In this document: one piece after another, positions 18,367 to 28,642 of the stretch | How the letters are laid out: each line of letters starts with the position of its first letter | Numbering within the stretch: position 1 is the stretch's first letter | DNA from: Acetobacteraceae bacterium | GTDB lineage: Bacteria; Pseudomonadota; Alphaproteobacteria; Acetobacterales; Acetobacteraceae | Direction: 5' to 3' | Assembly (NCBI GenBank): GCA_024280945.1 | Contig: JAMXLO010000113.1 | Span: 1-64,000 of the forward strand | DNA length: 64,000 bases | Notes under the pieces: model-generated | Seen by the model: only the letters and a program-made list of their open reading frames with translations | What the model was told of the DNA's origin: nothing | The model's database searches: none | Program-made: the position numbers and the translations under genes

Positions 18367-19392
18367 TCACGTTTTCAACTCATGCTTGAGCTCATTGAGA
18401 AAGCGCCAGTTCGTATGTTCGGCAATAATCCGATCTGGAGTAAACTTGGTGAACCCTGCCTCGTTCAGCCGCAGCGCGAAGAAACGCACCGAATCTTCAG
18501 GATCGTAATCTCGCCATACGCCGTAGGGCAGCTCTTGCAGCGTCTGCAAGTTATATTCGTAGCGGGCGGTGAACCCACGCTCGACCATCAGTCGGGCTAC
18601 CCGCTCTGGTTCGCTGGCGCACAGATCAGTCGCCTTCAGGAAGGCCCGCAGAATACGTTTGCTCGCGATCGGATACTTTTGCACGAACTCGGTCCTGCTC
18701 GCCACCATGCAGCAGTAATACTGCGACCATGGACGATCAGTGGCGCTGTTGACGAGCGAATGCCCGATCCCGCGGGCGCGGAGCTCCGACGTTTCTGGCG
18801 GGCTCGACAGGAAGGCATCGATCTGCCGATCGATAAACAAAGCCTTAGGATCGGCCTTCGAATCATCCACCCAATTGATGTCCTTGTCAGGATCAAGACC
18901 GACGAACTTTGCCATCAGGGCTACCAGGGCCTTGGACGCAACAAAGCTGGGAGACCAGCCTACAGTCTTGCCCTTCAGCCCGGCAATGCTGCGAACATGG
19001 TCATGAGCGATGAGCTCCAGGCAGCCGATATGCACACCGGCAAGCAAAGTTATGGGAGCGCCGGCGCCCAGGTTCGCAATTAGATTCGGCGCAACCACAA
19101 AGGTCCAGTCGACCTGATTGTGCGCTAGCTCCAGAGTCGTGTCCGCATCCCGCGCCCGGTACCGGATATCGGTAAACCCCTCAGCCCGAAGCAGGTCCTC
19201 GGCGACGTATTCCGGCGCAATGCAGATGGCGGGGGGGTCCTTTTCCAACGTGACGGTGGTGATCTCCGGCGGCGGCTCTGCGGCGAGTGATATGCCACCG
19301 CTGCCCAACCCGACGGCGGCAAGGCCACTCAAGCCAGCGGCACCCGTTGTGACCTGGCTGAGGAAACTGCGCCGGCTCTGTCCAAACGGCAT
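18367..19392 (-). CDS. Tat-exported periplasmic binding protein, array copy 2
   Basis: 341-residue paralogue of the neighbouring binding proteins. It keeps the twin-arginine motif (QSRRSFLSQ), the cleavage region SLAAEPPPE, and the array motifs [26 protein letters not shown] and DLCASEPERVARL. All five recurrent cysteines are present. Differences from copy 1 cluster between residues 80-115 and 170-210, the lobes that would line a ligand cleft, which suggests a different ligand. It lies 32 bases upstream of copy 1 and has a near-identical ribosome-binding region (GGAGGCTGT before ATG). Confidence 0.88.
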   Translation of the reverse strand: MPFGQSRRSFLSQVTTGAAGLSGLAAVGLGSGGISLAAEPPPEITTVTLEKDPPAICIAPEYVAEDLLRAEGFTDIRYRARDADTTLELAHNQVDWTFVVAPNLIANLGAGAPITLLAGVHIGCLELIAHDHVRSIAGLKGKTVGWSPSFVASKALVALMAKFVGLDPDKDINWVDDSKADPKALFIDRQIDAFLSSPPETSELRARGIGHSLVNSATDRPWSQYYCCMVASRTEFVQKYPIASKRILRAFLKATDLCASEPERVARLMVERGFTARYEYNLQTLQELPYGVWRDYDPEDSVRFFALRLNEAGFTKFTPDRIIAEHTNWRFLNELKHELKT

Positions 19393-19423
19393 TACAGCCT
19401 CCGTTTATTAGAAGATATGAGAA

Positions 19424-19842
19424 TTACGCCTTCAGCTCCCGCTTGACTTCGTTGAAGAAGCGCCAATCCGTATGGTTGGCGATAATCTGTTGGGGGTCGT
19501 GGCGGCAGCACCGTTGTCCACCTCAGCGATAATGTTCGACGCGAAATCAGTGGCCCAATCCATCTGATTGCTAGCCACCGCGTGGGTGGGAATTCCGAAG
19601 GTGAATTCGTAGCCGACGTCCACAAATCCCTCCGAGCGAAGCTGCGCCTCGGGTGCATAGTGCGGCGCCGTGCAAATGCTGGAAGTCTTTTGAATCCGGC
19701 GCGTCGTGATTTCCGGCGGCGGCTCCGCGGCGACCGATCTGGCGCCACCGACGACCCCGGAACCACCAAACCCGCCCGCGGCGGCAAAGCCCGCTGCACC
19801 AAGTTGGTTCAGGAAACGGCGCCGGCTCTGTTCCATCGGCAT
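19424..19842 (-). pseudogene. Binding-protein array copy 3, internally deleted
   Basis: The first ~105 codons are a normal array member with twin-arginine signal QSRRRFLNQL, SICTAPHYAPE and a segment ending IIAEVDNGAA. The sequence then jumps directly to the extreme C-terminus, where DPQQIIANHTDWRF and EVKRELKA are readable in a different frame, ending at 19424. About 200 codons are missing, including the CC motif and most of the ligand-binding fold. The in-phase open frame stops at 19432. The ribosome-binding site is intact. This is a deletion derivative of a seventh gene and cannot make a working protein. Confidence 0.9.
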
Positions 19843-19873
19843 TGCAGCCTCCTCGATAAGTTTGATGTGCCGA

Positions 19874-20899
19874 TTACGTCTTCAACTCGCGCTTGACCTC
19901 GTTGAGAAAGCGCCAGTTGGTATGCTCGGCTATGATTCGGTCTGGCGCGGACTTGATGAACCCAGCTTCGTTCAGCCTTAGCGCGAAATAGCGCACCGTA
20001 TCCTCGGGATCGAAATCCCGCCATGCCGTGTAGGGCAACTCTTGCAGCACCCGCAGGGCATAATCGTAGCGGTTGCTGAACCCCCGCTCGACCATCAGCC
20101 GGGCCATCCGTTCCGGTTCGTTGGCACATAGGTCTGCTGCCTTCAGCAGGGCGCGTAGGACGCGTTTCGTCGCGATCGGATACTTTTGGACAAACTCGGT
20201 CCGGCCGACCAGCATGCAGCAGAAATACTGCGACCACGGACGATCTGTGAGGGTGTTGACGAGCGTATGCCCGATCTTACGATCGCGAAGCTCAAAGGTC
20301 TGAGGCACGTTGCTCAGGAAGGCGTCGATCTTTCGATCGACGAACAAGGCCATCGGATCGGTCTTGGAATCCTCCAGCCAGTGGATATCGCTGTGCGGAT
20401 CAAGGCCAACGAACTTGGCCATGAGGCTTACCAGGTACTTGGACGACACATAGTCGCGAGACCAGCCAACCGTCTTACCCTTCAGTGCGGCAATACTGCG
20501 CACGTGGTCCTGTACGATGAGCTCGTAGCAACCGGGATGTATCCCAGCAACCAACGTCAAGGGAGCACCGCTGTCCATGTCACCGATTGCATCCGCCGCG
20601 ACACCATAGGACCAGTCGATCTGCTTGTGTACAATCTCCGTCACCGGATCCGTATCCCTCGTTCGGTAACGGATGTCAGTGAACCCCTCGGCCCGAAGGA
20701 GCGCCTCAGCCACATATGTTGGTGCGCCGCAGGTGCCAACAGCTTTCTCGAAGGTGACCGTGGTGATTTCCGGCGGCGGCTCTGCGGCGAGCGATCTGGC
20801 TCCACCGCCAAGCCCAGTGCTGGCAAGCCCTCCCATACCGGCAGCGCCGGCGATACCGAGTTGACCCAGGAAACGCCGCCGGCTCTGTTCAATCGGCAT
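19874..20899 (-). CDS. Tat-exported periplasmic binding protein, array copy 4
   Basis: 341-residue array member, closest to copy 1 by eye: they share RDTDPVTE, HPGCYEL, YLVSLMAKFVGLDPH and PWSQYFCCMLVGRTEF. The twin-arginine signal is SRRRFLGQL and the mature start is near SLAAEPPPE. All five recurrent cysteines are present (GTCGAP, HPGCYE, FCC, DLCANEP). The start follows AAGGAGGCTGCA. It lies 31 bases upstream of the deleted copy 3. The closeness to copy 1 suggests one arose from the other within the array. Confidence 0.89.
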   Translation of the reverse strand: MPIEQSRRRFLGQLGIAGAAGMGGLASTGLGGGARSLAAEPPPEITTVTFEKAVGTCGAPTYVAEALLRAEGFTDIRYRTRDTDPVTEIVHKQIDWSYGVAADAIGDMDSGAPLTLVAGIHPGCYELIVQDHVRSIAALKGKTVGWSRDYVSSKYLVSLMAKFVGLDPHSDIHWLEDSKTDPMALFVDRKIDAFLSNVPQTFELRDRKIGHTLVNTLTDRPWSQYFCCMLVGRTEFVQKYPIATKRVLRALLKAADLCANEPERMARLMVERGFSNRYDYALRVLQELPYTAWRDFDPEDTVRYFALRLNEAGFIKSAPDRIIAEHTNWRFLNEVKRELKT

Positions 20900-20922
20900 T
20901 GCAGCCTCCTTTGATACGACAG

Positions 20923-21926
20923 TTACGCTTTCAGCTCTCGCTTAAGTTCATTAAGGAAACGCCAGTCCGTTCCCTCAGTAATGATCTTTTGGGGGCCCGA
21001 TTTGATGAAACCGACTTTATGCATGCGCAGAGTATAGAACCGGAGGGTGTCTTCGGCGTCGTACTCACGCCATTTGTCATAAGGGAGCTCACTCAGCGTC
21101 TGTAGCGTGTAATCGTATCGCGGTGTGACGCCGCTATCGACAAGTTGTCGCGCAGCGCGCGCCGGGTCGCTGGCACAGATGTCCGTCGCCCTTAGGACCG
21201 CGCGCACCACGCTCTTCGTTGCACGCGGGTAATTCCTGACGAATTTGCGGTTTCCGGCCAGTAGACAGCAAAAATACTGCGACCATGTATGGTCCACGGC
21301 GGTGTTGACGATCACATGGCCGATGTGGCGGCCACGCAGATCCTGCGGCTCGGGTGGGAAGCCCAGAAACGCGTCGATCTTGCCTTGCATAAAGAGGTCG
21401 AGCGGTCGACGAGAAGGGTCGGTGACCCAGTCAATGTCATTGGCCGGGTCGAGCCCGACAGAAGCTGCCAGGAGAGTGGGAAGTCCTACCCTAGTCGATC
21501 CCGCCCCTTGAGTCCCAAGACTCTTGCCTTTCAAGTCTGTGATGCCTCGGACGCGTTCATTTCCGAAAAGCTCATAACAGCCCACCATTACGCCGGCCAA
21601 CAGCGTGATCGGTGCGCCAGCGTCGATCTTGGTGAGCATGGTCCACGGAGTCTCAAGCGAGAAGTCGACTTCGCCACGCTCCAGGTAGTCGCCCGAGCCA
21701 GGCCGGGAGGGGTAACATAGCGGACGTCGGTGAAGCCCTCTGCGCGCAGCAACTCCCCCGCTACGTATTGCGGGGCGATACAGATGACAGGGGCGTTCGG
21801 GAAACCGACCGTGAGGATTTCCAGCGCCCCCTCTGTGGGCAACGCTCGCGGAGCTCGTAGGTATGTCGCAGCGCCGACCGCTGAAGCCGTGGCAAGGAAA
21901 AGGCGTCTGGTCTGCGTCGTAGACAT
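20923..21926 (-). pseudogene. Binding-protein array copy 5, single frameshift
   Basis: Two adjacent frames together make one array member. The N-terminal part (21926 down to about 21690) has RRLFLATAS, VICIAPQYVAGELL and AEGFTDVRYVTPPG. The C-terminal part resumes in another frame as GDYLERGEVDF and continues through MVGCYELF, WSQYFCCLLAG and DICASDPARAARQL to ELKRELKA. The shift lies near 21690-21705, in a short G/C run. This may be a true inactivating mutation or a sequencing error. Apart from the shift the gene is well preserved, with all five cysteines. This copy is more divergent from the others and has a short, atypical signal region. Confidence 0.85.
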
Positions 21927-21947
21927 TGGAGGCCTCGCCAGCTTCTC

Positions 21948-23000
21948 TTACGCCTTCAATTCACGCTTGAGCTCGTTGAGAAAGCGCCAATCGGTATGCT
22001 CGGCAATCAGCTTCTGCGGGCTGGACTGGATCAGGCCCGCCTCGTGCAGCCGGAGCCCATAGAAGAGGAGCGTGTCCTCCGGGTCGTAATCGCGCCAAAC
22101 GTCGAAGCGGACCTCGCTCATCGCCTGCAGAGTATAGTCATAGCGCGTCGAATACCCCTGTTCCACGAGTAGTTGCGCGACACGATCGGGGTTGGAAACG
22201 CAGAGATCGGTGGCCTTGAGCATCGCGCGCAAGACTCGCTTGGTGGCGACCGGATACATACGGGCAAATTTGGTACCGGTCGCCAGCATGCAGCAATAAT
22301 ACTGCGACCACGGTCGGTCGGTGACGCTGCTGACAATCACATGTCCGATGTGCCTGGCGCGAACCTCCTGCAGATCAGGGGGAGCGGCTAGGAAGGCATC
22401 GATCTTGCCCTCGACGAACAGCTCCATTGGTTGCAGCTTCGGATCCGTCACCCAGTGGAGATCCCTGGCCGGATCGAGACCGACCATGCTGAACATGATG
22501 GTCAGCAGGGGCCGATTCCCCGCAGTATTGTAATCCGCGCCCACGGTCCTGCCCTTCAGGTCGGCGAGGGTGCGAATTTCATTTTTCCCGAAGATTTCGA
22601 AGCACCCGAGATGTAGGCCAGCCAAGATTGTAATCGGCGCGCCAGCATTCATTCCGAGGACGAGAGATGGTGCAAAGTTCCTGCCGAAATCCACCTCATC
22701 GTGCACGATCATACTGGTAAGCCAATCCAATTTGGCAACATCGGCTCTGCGTATATGCGCTTCGGTCAGGTCCACGTAGCGGATATCGGTAAAGCCCTCG
22801 GCCCGCAGCAATTCCTGAAAAACTTGCGGCGCGATGCAGGCTACGGAGTCTTTTTCGAAGCGGACAGTGGTGATTTCCGGTGGCGGCTCCGCGGCGAACG
22901 ATCTGCTTTTTCCACCAAGGCCGACGCTGGCAACGCCGCCCATACAGGCAGCGATAACAACCTGACCCAGGAAACGGCGCCGGCTCGGTTCAATCGGCAT
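21948..23000 (-). CDS. Tat-exported periplasmic binding protein, array copy 6
   Basis: 350-residue array member, slightly longer than its siblings. The twin-arginine signal is SRRRFLGQV, with mature start near SFAAEPPPE. The motifs are VACIAPQVFQELL, LHLGCFEIFGKNEIR, PWSQYYCCMLATG and DLCVSNPDRVAQL, so the five cysteines are kept. It has an insertion after residue 80 (DLTEAHIRRADVAK), giving the extra length, and GADYNTAGNRPLL where others have a WS-x-SYV segment. Together with copy 5 it forms a subgroup with GKNE/GNER in place of AHDH after the conserved GC. It lies 21 bases upstream of copy 5. Confidence 0.88.
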   Translation of the reverse strand: MPIEPSRRRFLGQVVIAACMGGVASVGLGGKSRSFAAEPPPEITTVRFEKDSVACIAPQVFQELLRAEGFTDIRYVDLTEAHIRRADVAKLDWLTSMIVHDEVDFGRNFAPSLVLGMNAGAPITILAGLHLGCFEIFGKNEIRTLADLKGRTVGADYNTAGNRPLLTIMFSMVGLDPARDLHWVTDPKLQPMELFVEGKIDAFLAAPPDLQEVRARHIGHVIVSSVTDRPWSQYYCCMLATGTKFARMYPVATKRVLRAMLKATDLCVSNPDRVAQLLVEQGYSTRYDYTLQAMSEVRFDVWRDYDPEDTLLFYGLRLHEAGLIQSSPQKLIAEHTDWRFLNELKRELKA

Positions 23001-23030
23001 TGCAGCCCCCAGCTGGTTCCAACTCGGCAG

Positions 23031-24056
23031 TTACACTTTCAGTTCACGCTTTACCTCGTTGAGAAAACGCCAATCGGTGTGGCGAGCAATGATCCGCTGC
23101 GGGTCGGACTTGATGAGTCCCGCCTCGTTCATACGCAGCGTGAAAAAGCGCAGCGTGTCCTCAGGATCGTTATCTCGCCAGACGCCGTACGGCAGTTCCT
23201 GCAGGCTCTGCAAGGCGAAGTCGTAACGATCAGTAAACCCACGCTCGACCATCAGTCGAGCCACCCGTGCCGGTTCGGAAAAGCACAAGTCGGTGGCCTT
23301 CAGGAACGCCCGAACAATACGCTTGGTCGCTGCGGGGTACTTTTGGACGAACTCGGTTCTGCTGAACAACATACAGCAGAAGTAATTCGACCATGGCCGA
23401 TCGGTGGCACTGTTGACCAGTGAATGGCCAATCCCGCGGGAGCGCAGCTCCTGGGTCTGTGGCGGAACGGCCAGGAAGGCATCGATCTTCTTGTCGATGA
23501 ACAAAGCCATCGGATCGGCCGTCCGATCGTCTACCCAGTAAATGTCCTTTTCGGCATCGAGGCCGACAAGGCTCGTCATCAGGGCCACAAGATCTTTCGA
23601 TGAGGAATAACTGGGGGACCAGCCGACCGTTCTGCCCTTCAGGCCGGCAATACTCCGCACGTGGTCATGCGCCATGAGCTGGTAACAACCGACATGCGTC
23701 GCAGCCACGGCTGTCAGGGCCGCACCTTTATCGACAGCCGTGATGATCTCCGGTGCGAAATCCATGTCCCAGTCCAATTGGCCCTGGGCCACAGCCGATG
23801 CTGGGGCGGTATCAATCGCCTGGTAGCGAATCTCGGTGAATCCCTCCGCCCGAAGCAGATCTTCGGCCACATACTGTGGCGAGAGACAGGTGCTCGGTGC
23901 CTTTTCGATAGTAATGGTCGTGACTTCCGTGGGCGGCTCGGCGGCAAATGAACTCACTGGACCATCGAAACAAACTCCGGCGAGGCCACCCGCGCCGGCA
24001 ACACCCGCTACAGCAAGTTGGCTCAGAAAATGCCGCCGACTTCGCTCTATCGGCAT
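23031..24056 (-). CDS. Tat-exported periplasmic binding protein, array copy 7 (promoter-proximal)
   Basis: 341-residue array member and the first gene of the run. The twin-arginine signal is SRRHFLSQL; mature start near SFAAEPPTE. The motifs are [47 protein letters not shown] and [13 protein letters not shown], with all five recurrent cysteines. The start at 24056 gives the same length as copies 1, 2 and 4 and follows GGGGGGAGCG; the frame is open to 24092. The 182 bases between it and purH should hold the operon promoter, but no clear -35/-10 pair could be picked. Confidence 0.88.
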   Translation of the reverse strand: MPIERSRRHFLSQLAVAGVAGAGGLAGVCFDGPVSSFAAEPPTEVTTITIEKAPSTCLSPQYVAEDLLRAEGFTEIRYQAIDTAPASAVAQGQLDWDMDFAPEIITAVDKGAALTAVAATHVGCYQLMAHDHVRSIAGLKGRTVGWSPSYSSSKDLVALMTSLVGLDAEKDIYWVDDRTADPMALFIDKKIDAFLAVPPQTQELRSRGIGHSLVNSATDRPWSNYFCCMLFSRTEFVQKYPAATKRIVRAFLKATDLCFSEPARVARLMVERGFTDRYDFALQSLQELPYGVWRDNDPEDTLRFFTLRMNEAGLIKSDPQRIIARHTDWRFLNEVKRELKV

Positions 24057-24238
24057 CGCTCCCCCCACGCGTTGAATGGCCACTGCGGTCAAGCGCCGGC
24101 CTTAACGTTCAAAGCTGAGCTTATGGGAGGGGGTTCAGATTATCAAACGATATCTAGCCGCCGGTGCGGTGACCGGTGGTGCATCGCGATTCACGGTACG
24201 GATTCCGGGTTCCGCTTGTTGTCACCTCAGGAAGTCTA

Positions 24239-25813
24239 TCAGTGCCGAAAATGTCGCATTCCGGTAAACACCATCGCCACACCGGCAGCATCGGCCGCTG
24301 CGATCACTTCGTTGTCCCGTACCGATCCGCCCGGTTGGATCACAGCGGTTGCTCCGGCCGCGATCGCGGTTTCCAGCCCATCCGCGAACGGGAAGAACGC
24401 ATCCGACGCGACGACGCTCCCACGTGTCAGCGGCAGATCCAGCCCTGCCGCCTTCGCTGCGGCCTCGGCCTTCCACGCGCCGATGCGCGCACTGTCCACA
24501 CGACTGGGCTGGCCTGCGCCGATCCCCACAGTGGCTCGATCCTTGGCATAGACGATCGCGTTCGACTTTACGTGCTTGCAGACCTGGAAGGCGAACAGCA
24601 GGTCGGCGAACTCCGCTTCCGTTGGCGCACGCTGAGTGACAACACGCAGATCGCCTCGTGCAACGCGGCCACTGTCGCGGGTCTGCGCCAGGAACCCACC
24701 GGACACGCTGCGAAATGTCAGCCCCGACGCCGTCGCGTCCGGCATGCCGCCGGTCGACAGCAGACGCAGATTCCTTTTTCGTGCCAGCAGCTGTTTGGCA
24801 GCATCATCGGCATCCGGCGCGATGATAACCTCGGTAAGGATCGCGGCAATCTTCTCTGCCGCGGCAACGTCAAGCGTGCGGTTCAGCGCGACGATGCCGC
24901 CGAATGGCGACACAGGATCACACCGGAACGCCTTGTCCCAGGCTTCCGCGACCGTTGCTCCGGTGGCCACGCCGCACGGGTTGGCGTGCTTGATGATGGC
25001 AACCGTCGGTCCGTCGAATTCCGCGACGCATTCGAATGCGGCATCGGTGTCGTTCAAGTTGTTGTAGGAGAGTTCCTTGCCTTGAAGCTGCCTTGCCGTG
25101 GCGACACCCGGCCGATGGCCGGTGACATAGAACGCGGCCGACTGGTGCGGGTTCTCACCGTATCGCAGCGTCTGCCGCAACGCGCCGGCGATAGTAAGCC
25201 GCCCCGGAAATGGCTCACCGCGCCGTTCGGCAAACCAGGCGGCAACCGCTGCGTCATAGGCGGCGGTGCGCGCATAGGCTTCGCCGGCCAACCGTCTGCG
25301 CAGTGCGAAGGTGGTGCCGCCATGTTGCTGCCACTCCTCCAGCACGGCTGAATACTGTTCCGGCTGGGTCAGCACGACGACGAATTCGTGGTTCTTCGCG
25401 GCCCCGCGGATCAATGCCGGGCCGCCGATATCGATGTTCTCGATGCACACATCGTCTGAGGCGCCCTGCGCGACGGTAGCTTCAAATGGGTAGAGGTTCA
25501 CCGCAACAAGATCGATTGGCGCGATTCCGTGCGTTGCCATCTGCGTCGTGTGTTCGTCATTGTCGCGCCGGCCAAGGATACCGCCGTGAATCTGCGGCAC
25601 CAGTGTCTTGACGCGGCCATCCAGAATTTCCGGGAAGCCGGAATGCTCAGACACCTCCTTCACCGCCACGCCCGCATCGCGCAGCGCCTTGGCCGATCCG
25701 CCAGTCGATAGGATCTCGGTGCCTCGGGCAGCAAGTGCCTGCGCGAATGGCACCAGGCCGGATTTGTCGGAAACCGAGATCAGCGCACGACGAATGGGAA
25801 CGATGTCGATCAT
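24239..25813 (-). CDS. purH: Bifunctional AICAR transformylase/IMP cyclohydrolase
   Basis: 524-residue PurH, which formylates AICAR with 10-formyl-THF and closes the ring to IMP, the last two steps of purine synthesis. The N-terminal MGS-like cyclohydrolase domain (1-145) begins [12 protein letters not shown] with the STGGSAKAL phosphate loop. The C-terminal transformylase domain has [14 protein letters not shown], the catalytic-loop [22 protein letters not shown] and, near the end, [10 protein letters not shown]. The start at 25813 is the family start; the open frame runs into the glycosyltransferase gene to 26041. It lies 16 bases after the glycosyltransferase. Confidence 0.97.
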   Translation of the reverse strand: MIDIVPIRRALISVSDKSGLVPFAQALAARGTEILSTGGSAKALRDAGVAVKEVSEHSGFPEILDGRVKTLVPQIHGGILGRRDNDEHTTQMATHGIAPIDLVAVNLYPFEATVAQGASDDVCIENIDIGGPALIRGAAKNHEFVVVLTQPEQYSAVLEEWQQHGGTTFALRRRLAGEAYARTAAYDAAVAAWFAERRGEPFPGRLTIAGALRQTLRYGENPHQSAAFYVTGHRPGVATARQLQGKELSYNNLNDTDAAFECVAEFDGPTVAIIKHANPCGVATGATVAEAWDKAFRCDPVSPFGGIVALNRTLDVAAAEKIAAILTEVIIAPDADDAAKQLLARKRNLRLLSTGGMPDATASGLTFRSVSGGFLAQTRDSGRVARGDLRVVTQRAPTEAEFADLLFAFQVCKHVKSNAIVYAKDRATVGIGAGQPSRVDSARIGAWKAEAAAKAAGLDLPLTRGSVVASDAFFPFADGLETAIAAGATAVIQPGGSVRDNEVIAAADAAGVAMVFTGMRHFRH

Positions 25814-25829
25814 GCGGCGCGGGATAGCC

Positions 25830-26945
25830 CTACAGCCCCAGCAGGTCCAGCGTACGCGCAAGCACCTTGGCTTCGTCGTAGCGCTGCAGCGCGCGTTCGC
25901 GTCCGGCCATGCCCATACGCGCGCGTAGCGCTGGGTCAGCGGCAAGACGCTGCAACGCAGCCGACAGCGCAGTCGGATCGCCTGGTGGCACCAGCAGGCC
26001 GGTGACGTCCGCCAGCACCTGTTCCGCCGGCCCACGCACATTGGTTGTGACCACCGGCAGGCCGGTCAGCATCGCCTCGATCACCGACATCGGCAGGCCC
26101 TCGAAGCGGGTGGGCAGCGCGAAGATGTCGGCCGCCGCCATAAGCTCGGGCACGTCGTCCCGGTAGCCGAGTAGCTTAAGACGGCAGCCCAGGCCGGCGT
26201 TCCGCAGCAGCGCGATCATGTCCTCACCGCGGTCAGAGATCAGGCGCTCGCCGACCACCCACAATGCTGCATCGGGAAGCGCGCGCATCGCGACGGCAAG
26301 CTCCGGGTAGCCCTTGTGCCAGACCAGCCGCGACACAGCGAGCACCACGACCTGCTGGTCTGGTGTACCAAGCGCTCTGCGGACACGCTGACGGGCCGCC
26401 GGGTCGGGGCGAAATCGCGTCGGATCGCGGCCATTGCCGATCGCAACGGCGCGTCCATGGATATGCAGCCGCTTCGCGTCCTGCGCTTCGGCTTCGCTCA
26501 CGGTCAGAAACGTGTCGGTCACGCGTGCCGCCAGCCACTCCATCGAGTAACCCAGCACGCTCCGCGGCCACGAGCCCGGGAAATTGAACCAGAACCCATG
26601 CCCCGTGTAGGCGATGCGCGGCACCCCCACCCACCACGCCGCCATGCGCGCCAAAAAACCGCTGATCGGCATATGCGCGTGCACCAGATCCGGCTGCTCC
26701 GCACGAAACAGCCGCACCAGGGCGCGGAAGGCACGCCAGTGTGCCAGCAGCGAAACGGTGCGCTCCAACGCCGCTGCCTCGGTCCGAAAACCTTCGTCGC
26801 GCGGCTTGGCCAGGAGCGGCCCATCGGCTGAGACGCCAATGACCTCGTGCCCGCGTGCCCGGATGGCCCGCATCAGCGGAAGCAGGAAGTGCACCAGGGA
26901 GAAATCGACGTTGGTGACTTCGATAACCTTCAAGCGTCTGGTCAA
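25830..26945 (-). CDS. Family 4 glycosyltransferase
   Basis: 371-residue GT-B glycosyltransferase (GT4). The N-terminal domain has [15 protein letters not shown] and the C-terminal domain the nucleotide-sugar motif [18 protein letters not shown] followed by [16 protein letters not shown]. Length and domain order match capsule and LPS transferases such as WecA-pathway rhamnosyl/galactosyl transferases, but the acceptor cannot be told. It lies between purH and a heparinase-like gene in the same direction. There are no other surface-polysaccharide genes in the window. Confidence 0.92.
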   Translation of the reverse strand: MTRRLKVIEVTNVDFSLVHFLLPLMRAIRARGHEVIGVSADGPLLAKPRDEGFRTEAAALERTVSLLAHWRAFRALVRLFRAEQPDLVHAHMPISGFLARMAAWWVGVPRIAYTGHGFWFNFPGSWPRSVLGYSMEWLAARVTDTFLTVSEAEAQDAKRLHIHGRAVAIGNGRDPTRFRPDPAARQRVRRALGTPDQQVVVLAVSRLVWHKGYPELAVAMRALPDAALWVVGERLISDRGEDMIALLRNAGLGCRLKLLGYRDDVPELMAAADIFALPTRFEGLPMSVIEAMLTGLPVVTTNVRGPAEQVLADVTGLLVPPGDPTALSAALQRLAADPALRARMGMAGRERALQRYDEAKVLARTLDLLGL

Positions 26946-27040
26946 GGCATGGCTGGCTCAGGGCGTGGATGGCTGGCTCAGGGCATGTTCCCGGGCGGCC
27001 CCACGGCCCGACCGGCCATGCGGACAGCGACCGTCGGTCG

Positions 27041-28642
27041 CTATCCCACCTTGCTGATTGCCCATTTCACCTGTTGCGGGCCATCGGCGTAACCGGTCAG
27101 CACCACCTGTTCTGTACGCCGAGGCTCCTGGCCCCCGAGATAGACGCTTTCCTCCAGGGTCATCCGCGCACCATCGGCGCGCAGCCGCCAACCGCCCCCC
27201 GACCGCAGGCGCAGCAGCACCGCCTCGCCGTCCTGCTGCAGATTGGCATTCACTTCGGGATGCAGATGGAATCGCAGCGTGAACGGCTGTGGTGTCGCAG
27301 CCTCCACCGCATCCTCGCCCCGGATGTCCTCGCCGCTTTCCGCCACATACAGCCGGCGCCGATGCACTGCGCCGAACAGCTTTTTCCAGCCGTCGTGGCT
27401 GGCTTCCAACCAATGCGCGCCATTGGCTTCCTGCCGTTGCGCCTCTACCAGCACGGGGCGACGACCAAGACCGTCTGGCTTTAGTTCCGAGGAATTGACG
27501 TCGGCGATCACCAGGGTGGAGTGAGCGGCGGTCGCCCGCGTCGCATCCCGCCATTCAGGACCACCGGCGGGGACCGCACCGCAGTTGACGATCATCCGGT
27601 CCCGGCCGACCGACAGTTCCATCGACAAGGTGCCGGCGTGAGCGTAGCGATCCACGCCAGGTGGAGGCGGTGCGCCGCAGTCGACGATAAGCACGCTGCG
27701 GCCGGCCTGCAGGCGCTGGAACCCACCGTCCGGCAGGGCCGAAGGACCTCGGCTGCTGCGCCCGGCCTGGGTCAGCGCCATGTCAATCAGGCTGCTGGTC
27801 TCTTCCCGGCCGCCGTTGAACAACGCCAGCCCGCCATCGCCATGGCGCATGACGCGAAGCGCAGGCGCCATCCGCTCGATCGCGCCCGTTAGCGCGGCCG
27901 GCGGCTGGGTCTGCGAGGCCTGCAATAGGGCGCGGATCTCGGTCAGATCCTGCAATGCCGCCAGCTGAGCCGCGGGGCTTCGTTCTGCATGGCAGCCATC
28001 AGGCAGCACCTGGCGCACGATCTCCTGCGGCAGAAATCGCAACGCCCGCGTTAGGAATCCGGCATGTTCGGGCAGTGCCACGGCGGCGGCGATCAGCCCC
28101 TTCAGCGCCGTCAGCGCCCTCGCGTCCAATTCTTCCGCAGGCAGCGCCGCGGACAGGCCGCGAGCATCCGACACCAACCGCGCCATCAGCCTCTGGCGGA
28201 ATGCATCGTCCGCGGTGGCGGCGAAGAAATCGTAGTGTCCGAGCCACGCCGCGATACGTGCGCCAACGACGTCCGGACGATGCGCGATCGGCTCGCTTGG
28301 CGGCGCATTCACCCAGTCCGCCACCAGCGCCCGGGCACGCAGCCGGGCGGCGTCGGTACCAAGCGCGCGCAGGTCGCGCAACCAGGTGAAACCATGCGCC
28401 GCGGCCTCGAGCAGGGGCGAGCCGGACGCTCCGCCCCAACCGCCCGGTCGCAGCGGCCGCACACCCCCGGCCAACTCCAGCTCACCGCGCAACAGCCTTG
28501 CACCGCGGCCCGGGTCACCCGGCCATGGGTCGCGGACCGGCAGTGCCGGCGCATCCGGCACGCGCCCCATGCGCAGGTTAGGCAGGCGCGCGATGACGCG
28601 ACGCGCATCACGAAACCAGCGGCGCGGATCGGTGCCGGTCAT
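27041..28642 (-). CDS. Heparinase II/III family protein
   Basis: 533-residue protein with an N-terminal alpha/alpha-toroid region (about 60-290, including FTWLRDLRALG) and a C-terminal beta-sandwich heparinase II/III-like domain (about 305-530, with YAHAGTLSMELSVGRDRMIV and HSTLVIADVNSSEL). Relatives beside rsmB and rpe in alphaproteobacteria are annotated as heparinase-like, but their substrate is not established and may be an envelope glycan. The start overlaps rpe by one base (TGATG). The open frame extends further upstream through rpe, but the ATG at 28642 has the rpe stop as its natural limit. Confidence 0.88.
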   Translation of the reverse strand: MTGTDPRRWFRDARRVIARLPNLRMGRVPDAPALPVRDPWPGDPGRGARLLRGELELAGGVRPLRPGGWGGASGSPLLEAAAHGFTWLRDLRALGTDAARLRARALVADWVNAPPSEPIAHRPDVVGARIAAWLGHYDFFAATADDAFRQRLMARLVSDARGLSAALPAEELDARALTALKGLIAAAVALPEHAGFLTRALRFLPQEIVRQVLPDGCHAERSPAAQLAALQDLTEIRALLQASQTQPPAALTGAIERMAPALRVMRHGDGGLALFNGGREETSSLIDMALTQAGRSSRGPSALPDGGFQRLQAGRSVLIVDCGAPPPPGVDRYAHAGTLSMELSVGRDRMIVNCGAVPAGGPEWRDATRATAAHSTLVIADVNSSELKPDGLGRRPVLVEAQRQEANGAHWLEASHDGWKKLFGAVHRRRLYVAESGEDIRGEDAVEAATPQPFTLRFHLHPEVNANLQQDGEAVLLRLRSGGGWRLRADGARMTLEESVYLGGQEPRRTEQVVLTGYADGPQQVKWAISKVG

